From NCBI RefSeq assembly GCF_004123195.1, contig NZ_SDLI01000003.1:248001-312000 (forward strand): a stretch of DNA of 64,000 bases, in the 5' to 3' direction. This document shows, in pieces, positions 59,249 to 64,000 of this stretch. A model generated the notes under the pieces. It ran no database searches, was not told the origin of the DNA, and saw only the letters and a list, made by a program, of their open reading frames with translations. Each line of letters starts with the position of its first letter. The first letter of the stretch is position 1. The translations under genes were made by a program, and so were the position numbers. The stretch comes from Ammoniphilus sp. CFH 90114 (GTDB taxonomy: Bacteria; Bacillota; Bacilli; Aneurinibacillales; RAOX-1).

Positions 59249-59480
59249 TAGTACAAAACAACCCCATACATAACTTAACGAAACCATAGGATAAAGCAGG
59301 TGAGGAAGCTAACTCATCTGTTTTTTATTTATGGGGACATTAAAGGAGAGGATATAAGTGCTGGTGATAATGAAATCCGTTTAGTTTATTGCCATGGATG
59401 GCATTACCTCCGTTTACACAAATGGAGTAATGATTTTGATCCTGATATATGATAAATTGTTACTTGTCGCTGATTAAACG

Positions 59481-59978
59481 AAAGAACATGAAATGGTGAG
59501 TAGTTGCGCGGCTGAATGCCGTGAGGAAAGTCCAGGCTCGCCCAGTGCTGAGATGCACGGAGTGATCGTGCCATTCGCAAGGATGGGCAGTTGATATTAA
59601 GTCAACTGACGGCGGTGAAATCTTGCTAAGTCCTTCATTGGATATGCTGAAAGTAACCTGAAAGTGCCACAGAAACGGGGCCTTGTCTAAAAGGATGGAA
59701 CGGGTAAACCCCACGAGCGAGCAACCCAAATATTCTCTATCTTGACATCAAGGTTCCACCTCAAATTTGATAAAATCATTTTATCAAATTTGACCCGAAG
59801 GGTTGATGTCAAGATAGGGAAATGGTAGGGGCACCTTCCTGCGGGAATTCAACCAAAGGGACGGATCGGCATTGCTGATAGTTAAATGACTACACCTGTA
59901 TATGTGCGAGATTGGCATCGTTTGAGCACAGCAGGAACAAAACCTGGCTTACAGCCATTTCATCAGCCAACGTTCTTT
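59481..59978 (+). ncRNA. rnpB: RNase P RNA, type B (rnpB) with an added hairpin
   Basis: This is the catalytic RNA of tRNA 5'-end maturation. Conserved pieces are GAGGAAAGTCCAGGCTCGC (about 59522-59540), CTGAAAGTGCCACAGAAACG, GGTAAACCCCACGAGCGAGCAACCC, GAATTCAACC and ACAAAACCTGGCTTACAG near the 3' end. P1 forms from AAAGAAC (59481) and GTTCTTT (59972-59978). The length of about 498 bases exceeds the roughly 400 of B. subtilis, mainly because of the 81-base insert at 59737-59817. Confidence 0.93.
59737..59817 (+). repeat. Inserted cruciform-like hairpin within rnpB
   Basis: CTATCTTGACATCAA (59737-59751) pairs with TTGATGTCAAGATAG (59803-59817), 15 perfect pairs. TCAAATTTGATAAAAT (59761-59776) pairs with ATTTTATCAAATTTGA (59778-59793), 16 pairs. 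Between them sit GGTTCCACC and CCCGAAGGG, each able to form a 3-base-pair mini-hairpin, giving a four-way junction. It lies between the AACCC and TAGGGG parts, where type B RNAs have P15.1. Confidence 0.85.
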
Positions 59979-60015
59979 ACTCTTATCTTCCTTTAAGGAA
60001 ATTAATTTTTCTTTT

Positions 60016-60089
60016 GCGGGTGTAGTTCAATGGTAGAACTCCAGCCTTCCAAGCTGGTCGCGAGGGTTCGATTCCCTTCACCCGCTCCA
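60016..60089 (+). tRNA. tRNA-Gly (anticodon UCC)
   Basis: A 74-base cloverleaf with CCA encoded. Acceptor GCGGGTG pairs with CACCCGC. The anticodon loop CTTCCAA gives UCC, reading GGA and GGG. It follows rnpB by 37 bases and runs directly into the SRP-like RNA. Confidence 0.97.
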
Positions 60090-60093
60090 TCTT

Positions 60094-60186
60094 ATGGTGA
60101 TATACTCACCGCCCAAAGGCAACGGAAGCTTTCGAACAGGTAAGATCTGGAAGGAAGCAGCCATCAGGAAGTATTCCGTGTGCTAT
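60094..60186 (+). ncRNA. ffs: SRP RNA (4.5S-like, short form)
   Basis: The domain IV hallmark is present: ACAGGTAAGATC, then the GGAA tetraloop in CTGGAAGGA and AGCAGCC (about 60136-60162). Flanking GGCAACGGAA and TTCCGTGTGC match the GCAACG...GTGTGC pair of the 4.5S type. SRP RNA binds Ffh to target membrane proteins. At about 90 bases, squeezed between two tRNAs, it has no room for the Alu domain found in most Bacillus scRNAs. Exact ends are unsure because the 3' side abuts tRNA-Ala. Confidence 0.75.
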
Positions 60187-60262
60187 GGGGCATTAGCTCA
60201 GCTGGGAGAGCGCTACACTGGCAGTGTAGAGGTCAGCGGTTCGATCCCGCTATGCTCCACCA
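60187..60262 (+). tRNA. tRNA-Ala (anticodon GGC)
   Basis: A 76-base cloverleaf with CCA encoded. Acceptor GGGGCAT pairs with ATGCTCC with one G-U. The anticodon loop CTGGCAG gives GGC, reading GCC and GCU. A terminator follows, so rnpB, tRNA-Gly, ffs and tRNA-Ala may share a transcript. Confidence 0.97.
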
Positions 60263-60283
60263 TACATAATGAATTTTAGTCTA

Positions 60284-60315
60284 AACGAGCTTGATTCTAC
60301 AGGCTCGTTTTTTTT
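60284..60315 (+). terminator. Intrinsic terminator after tRNA-Ala
   Basis: AACGAGC (60284-60290) pairs with GCTCGTT (60303-60309), followed by a T-run. From here to 60476 no other feature is visible. Confidence 0.88.
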
Positions 60316-60476
60316 GTGTTTTCAACATGCACGCTAACGGGCAGTTTAACGTAATAAAGACCGTATCTCCTTCCTCTTTATGGACCAATTTGGAAAGATG
60401 TTCATCCCCTTCTTTGACATCAACTACACATACTAACCTTAAAAGGAAAATGAACTAAATAAGAGGAGTGTGACTT

Positions 60477-61919
60477 ATGGATTCTATAAAAGAATCTTGG
60501 TTCGGGAACATAAAGGGGGATGTTCTTGCCGGAATAGTGGTAGCGCTCGCTCTAATACCGGAAGCTATCGCTTTTTCCATTATAGCCGGTGTAGACCCAA
60601 TGGTTGGATTATATGCTTCCTTTACAATAGCTGTAACCATAGCCTTTGTTGGCGGAAGACCTGGAATGATATCTGCTGCAACTGGTGCGATGGCACTGTT
60701 AATGATAACTCTGGTAAATGAACATGGTCTTGACTACCTGTTAGCAGCAACCGTGTTAACAGGAATAATACAAATTATTTTCGGTGTTCTTGGTTTATCG
60801 CGTTACATGAAGTTTATCCCCCGCTCTGTTATGGTGGGATTTGTAAATTCGTTAGCCATTCTTATCTTTATGGCTCAAATTCCTCACTTCTATGGTGAGG
60901 CATGGATAATGTATATAATGGTTGCAGTAACTTTAGCTATCATTTACCTATTTCCGTATTTAACCAAAGCCGTTCCTTCCACATTGGTAGCAATTATCAC
61001 TGTTACAGCATTTGCAATGTTTAGCGACACGGGGGTCAGAACGGTTGGAGATATGGGGGCCATTTCAAAGTCCTTACCCTCCTTTTTTATCCCAAATGTC
61101 CCATTTAATTTAGATACTCTGATAATTATCCTTCCCTATGCACTAGCCTTAGCGATGGTCGGACTTTTAGAGTCCCTACTTACAGCTACGATTGTAGATG
61201 ATATGACGGATACAGGAAGCGATAAAAACAGGGAAAGCAGCGGACAAGGTATAGCAAATATCGTTACGGGATTCTTTGGAGGCATGGCGGGTTGTGCGAT
61301 GATCGGACAATCCATAATTAATGTTAAATCAGGTGGTCGAGGACGCCTTTCATCTTTAATTGCCGGAGTTTTTCTCATGTTCCTCATCGTCATCCTTGGG
61401 GACATTGTGGTACAGATTCCTATGGCAGCACTGGCTGGCGTAATGATTATGGTATCCATCAGTACGTTTGATTGGAATTCCATTCAAACGCTACACCTCC
61501 TACCAAGAACAGATGCCATTGTGATGCTGGTCACTGTTGTCACGGTTGTTTTCACGCATAACTTAGCTATTGGTGTTTTTGCAGGGATAATCTTGAGTGC
61601 GATATTCTTTGTATCTAAAATATCCAAAGTGGAGATTAACAGTGTCTTAGAACATAATAGGCGCATATACCGTATTACGGGGGAACTCTTCTTTGCATCT
61701 GTGACGGATTTATTGGCTGCTTTCAACTACAAGGAAAGCATTGATGAAGTGGAAATTAATTTAAGCAAGTCTCACTTGTGGGATGATTCAGCAGTAGCAG
61801 CTATAGATAAAATCGTTTATAAATTTGAGGAAAACGGGATAAAGGTGAATGTAACAGGACTAAACGAAGATAGTTCGGAACTTGTGGGTAAATTAGCCAA
61901 TAAATTTGGAAGTCATTAG
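60477..61919 (+). CDS. SulP-family inorganic anion transporter
   Basis: This 480-residue membrane protein starts at ATG 60477 behind AGAGGAGTG. The SulP core is seen in [33 protein letters not shown] and a [26 protein letters not shown] segment with 10 or more helices. A C-terminal STAS domain (about 390-475) includes [19 protein letters not shown]. The substrate may be sulfate, bicarbonate or another anion; sequence alone does not tell. It is followed 20 bases later by a universal stress protein gene. Confidence 0.93.
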   Translation: MDSIKESWFGNIKGDVLAGIVVALALIPEAIAFSIIAGVDPMVGLYASFTIAVTIAFVGGRPGMISAATGAMALLMITLVNEHGLDYLLAATVLTGIIQIIFGVLGLSRYMKFIPRSVMVGFVNSLAILIFMAQIPHFYGEAWIMYIMVAVTLAIIYLFPYLTKAVPSTLVAIITVTAFAMFSDTGVRTVGDMGAISKSLPSFFIPNVPFNLDTLIIILPYALALAMVGLLESLLTATIVDDMTDTGSDKNRESSGQGIANIVTGFFGGMAGCAMIGQSIINVKSGGRGRLSSLIAGVFLMFLIVILGDIVVQIPMAALAGVMIMVSISTFDWNSIQTLHLLPRTDAIVMLVTVVTVVFTHNLAIGVFAGIILSAIFFVSKISKVEINSVLEHNRRIYRITGELFFASVTDLLAAFNYKESIDEVEINLSKSHLWDDSAVAAIDKIVYKFEENGIKVNVTGLNEDSSELVGKLANKFGSH

Positions 61920-61939
61920 TTCAAAAGGAGGTACTCTAA

Positions 61940-62359
61940 ATGTATAAGAAGATTCTTTTGGCAACAGACGGTTCAGAACACTCCGTTAGAGCCGCAGAGA
62001 ACGCCATAGCCCTTGCGAAATGCAACGCTGATTCCAAAGTAGAGGTAGTATTTGTAGTAGACGAGGACAGGGCAAAATCAGATGTGTTAAGGAATTGGAA
62101 TACTGCCGGAGTAGCGGATACAAGAAGAGAAAAATTTAGAACGGCTGAAGAAAAAGCCAAAAACGCAGGAGTAAATTACGAAATCAAAATTCTTCGCGGG
62201 GAACCTGGTCCGACAATTGTGAAGTACGCCAATGAAAATGGCTTCGATATTGTGGTTATTGGTAGTCGCGGATTGAATGCCCTACAGGAATTTGTTATCG
62301 GCAGTGTCAGTCATAAAGTAGCAAAAAGGGCAAACTGCCCCGTGCTAATTGTAAAATAG
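61940..62359 (+). CDS. Universal stress protein (UspA family)
   Basis: This 139-residue single USP domain starts at ATG 61940 behind AAAGGAGG. The ATP-binding signature is visible: ILLATDGSEHS, then VIGSRGLNALQEFVIGSVSHKV and CPVLIVK. It is probably co-transcribed with the SulP gene; SulP-USP pairs occur in many bacteria, suggesting nucleotide-linked control of transport. Confidence 0.93.
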   Translation: MYKKILLATDGSEHSVRAAENAIALAKCNADSKVEVVFVVDEDRAKSDVLRNWNTAGVADTRREKFRTAEEKAKNAGVNYEIKILRGEPGPTIVKYANENGFDIVVIGSRGLNALQEFVIGSVSHKVAKRANCPVLIVK

Positions 62360-62617
62360 AATCAAAAATTTACTGGAATATTCTAATAAAAATGGATTCC
62401 CCTCATGAAAGTCATTTAACACATTTACATTCAAAAAAGAAAAAACAAAAGAGACAGCGTAAACGGTCTCTTTCATCCAAGGTACAAGCAAGCTCAATTT
62501 TCTAATGTCCCGAAGGAGCAAGAAAAAGCTATTTATGCTGTTGAATCAATTAAAGCTGACGGTAAGAAATTAAGAGCCGACTTCGTAAAGTCGGCTTGTT
62601 AGATTATATTATTCCCC
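62360..62617. other. Gap with two terminator-like hairpins and a gene scrap
   Basis: GAGAC-AGCGTAAACG-GTCTC (about 62450-62475) is a terminator for the SulP/USP transcript. A piece reading FSNVPKEQEKAIYAVESIKA ends at a stop near 62602 and has no start codon, so it is likely a gene remnant. AGCCGACTT...AAGTCGGCT (about 62575-62597), followed by TGTTAG, is a hairpin that could end the germination operon on the other strand. Confidence 0.5.
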
Positions 62618-62776
62618 TTATCTAATTTTCACAGAAAAAGCTAATGAAATCATGATAATGATCATACAACCAATGGCTAATGCGCCAAGACGATTCCCTT
62701 CTTGATATACTACTTTTGTGTACAAACAGCTATAAATGAACGAATAAACAATTACTCCCCAGAAAACAATCGACAT
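62618..62776 (-). CDS. Small two-helix protein of a germination operon (52 aa)
   Basis: ATG 62776 lies just after the GerC stop on the minus strand, with GATGAG-type spacing. The peptide has two membrane helices: MSIVFWGVIVYSFIYSCLY and LGALAIGCMIIIMISLAF, separated by TKVVYQEGNR. Some ger operons carry such a small D subunit that modulates the germinant receptor, so that role is likely. The sequence has no stronger hallmark. Confidence 0.7.
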   Translation of the reverse strand: MSIVFWGVIVYSFIYSCLYTKVVYQEGNRLGALAIGCMIIIMISLAFSVKIR

Positions 62777-62778
62777 GA

Positions 62779-64000
62779 TTACTCATCCTTATAATTTTTA
62801 TTTTCAGTTGTACGCAATTTCAAACCAAATTCATTTAATTGAATGGATACTGAAACATCGATACGGGCCTTCGGATACTGACTCTTCCAATCAAATTTCT
62901 TGTACTCTTGGTTGGTCAAAAATTGCTTTCTTGCTACCATGGACCAGTAAAACGGACATGCCTCAAATTCAGTTTGGGACTTGTTAATGATCCTTAACAT
63001 TTTATCCTTCATTCCAGTTTCCAAAGAGTCCTTCAATAGTTGCTGCTTTTTAATATCCTCCACATAGTCCTCCATGCTCGGAATGGCAATAACTTCTAAA
63101 GTGATAGGAACATGGACTTCTATCTCTGGAGTTTCACTATCCAGTTTCATCTTGATATCTGTCGATTGTTTTTTTAGTAATCTTGCGGCAATACGATACT
63201 TGGGGTGAAGAGGGTCAGGATACGTTACAAGCATCTCCTCTGTCTCTAACGTATTATCTAACAAGATGGCCAAACGCGTCTCTTCGCCTGTTAAAGTTCC
63301 AATTACCTTCCCTTTTTTTATTACAGCAGATCCGATAACCTGTGCGATATCTCCACCTTCCTTCGGAACTTGCCCTGCCAGAAATTCGTCTTCGTTTCCA
63401 TCCTTTTTTTTATTCTCCTTCTTTGTAGTCACATAAGGAGCTAGAAATAAGTCTTCTCCTCCTTCCATCACTTGAAGGAAACGATGAAGGCTAGAAGGTG
63501 GTACAAGACCGGTCTCCATCGATCTTTGCATCATAAATTGGTAGTATTTATGAGGTCTGGTTTCAAATTTTGGTTTATTATTTTGAATAAACTCCTTGGC
63601 ACTTTCCTTAGAGATGATAAGCCATGTATCACGTCGAAGCTCTCTGTCACGAGTCATGGTATAGGCAAACTTTAAGAATTCATCACTACGTGAAAAATCT
63701 TCGGAAACAATAAGAGTTCGAACGTGATTATAAGTCATTTTCCGTGTAATAAAGGAGTTAGCGATATCTTTCGCACTAAAGAAATCGGTAGCAGTAAGAG
63801 AAAACGTTTGAGCAGGTTCTTCTTCATTACCTCCAGCTTTTGCTGATGTCCCTACTTCAGGGTTAGCTACTTTATAGGTAATGTTGATATATCCGTTCTC
63901 CGCTTGGTCGATTCCAATTACAATGACTTCTGCAAGTTCCTCCAACTCAGTTTTATCCCAACAACCCGTAGTCAAAAAAAATGATGTAAGGAGAAAAATG
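62779..64000 (-). CDS. Ger(x)C family germination protein (5' end outside the window)
   Basis: This lipoprotein subunit of a spore germinant receptor or related GerABC complex sits on the inner membrane surface of the spore. The frame continues past the right edge: residues before the first possible TTG read IFLLTSFFLTTGCWDK, a lipoprotein signal with lipobox TTGC, so the true start lies just beyond 64000. Conserved Ger(x)C parts are GCWDKTELEEL, TLIVSEDFSR and FACPFYWSMV-like C-terminal sequence (EACPFYWSM). Subunits A and B should lie to the right. Confidence 0.9.
   Translation of the reverse strand, partial: IFLLTSFFLTTGCWDKTELEELAEVIVIGIDQAENGYINITYKVANPEVGTSAKAGGNEEEPAQTFSLTATDFFSAKDIANSFITRKMTYNHVRTLIVSEDFSRSDEFLKFAYTMTRDRELRRDTWLIISKESAKEFIQNNKPKFETRPHKYYQFMMQRSMETGLVPPSSLHRFLQVMEGGEDLFLAPYVTTKKENKKKDGNEDEFLAGQVPKEGGDIAQVIGSAVIKKGKVIGTLTGEETRLAILLDNTLETEEMLVTYPDPLHPKYRIAARLLKKQSTDIKMKLDSETPEIEVHVPITLEVIAIPSMEDYVEDIKKQQLLKDSLETGMKDKMLRIINKSQTEFEACPFYWSMVARKQFLTNQEYKKFDWKSQYPKARIDVSVSIQLNEFGLKLRTTENKNYKDE

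Noticed and set aside
60094-60279. Plus-strand open frame of 61 codons between tRNA-Gly and tRNA-Ala
   Set aside because: The sequence is explained by an SRP-type RNA and a tRNA-Ala; coding is unlikely.

Overview
The window is a chromosome-origin segment of a low-GC, endospore-forming Firmicute of the Bacillales. The evidence is the gene order dnaA-dnaN-rlbA-recF-remB-gyrB-gyrA, then yaaC-guaB-dacA-pdxS-pdxT-serS, plus a T-box leader, ydaO-type c-di-AMP riboswitches, a type B RNase P RNA and a Ger(x)C spore germination lipoprotein. I could not identify the genus. A Paenibacillaceae/Aneurinibacillus-like lineage would fit, but that is a guess.

Layout. (1) 1-9.4 kb: bipartite oriC with DnaA boxes on both sides of dnaA, then the replication and gyrase block. 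(2) 9.4-15.4 kb: an HD-GYP-like protein and a complete branched-chain amino acid ABC importer (livJHMGF), where Bacillus subtilis has an rRNA operon. (3) 15.4-22.7 kb: yaaC, guaB, dacA, the PLP synthase pair pdxST, and serS behind a serine T-box. (4) 22.8-28.2 kb: a sulfite-oxidase-family protein, a ba3-type cytochrome oxidase operon with a tiny extra subunit, a stress-type SDR and a lipoprotein polysaccharide deacetylase. (5) 28.26 kb: tRNA-Arg(CCU), whose 3' 45 bp are repeated perfectly at 59.11 kb. The roughly 31 kb between them looks like a composite genomic island. (6) 59.4-62.4 kb: rnpB with a large extra hairpin, tRNA-Gly(TCC), a short SRP-like RNA, tRNA-Ala(GGC), then a SulP transporter with a universal stress protein. 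(7) The right edge: the end of a germination operon on the minus strand, with a 52-residue membrane protein after a Ger(x)C subunit that runs off the window.

The island has three parts. The left part (28.4-35.7 kb) holds unfamiliar genes, including a TIGR02391-like protein and an AlbA_2/Schlafen-like protein, with broken genes among them; a phage-defence or accessory role is possible but unproven. The middle (35.9-41.0 kb) is an unusual minus-strand recombination cassette with an excisionase-like HTH protein, three very small proteins, two different large serine recombinases and one tyrosine integrase. The right part (42.0-58.6 kb) is a potassium module.

The potassium module is the most interesting system. 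Two divergent c-di-AMP riboswitches sit between a DUF2294-like gene pair (minus strand) and kdpFABC (plus strand). kdpFABC is followed by three uncharacterised genes, then a second kdpF and a second kdpB without kdpA or kdpC, a methyl-accepting chemotaxis protein, a protein with two fused KdpD sensor units (KdpD-N plus USP, twice) and no histidine kinase, a separate USP-domain protein, and ktrA-ktrB. No kdpE or KdpD kinase domain is present. Two similar long hairpins ending in T-runs precede the two kdpF-containing gene sets and look like a paired attenuator. I infer an island that couples second-messenger control, two KdpB pumps, a Ktr channel and a chemoreceptor, with c-di-AMP sensing possible at both RNA and protein level.
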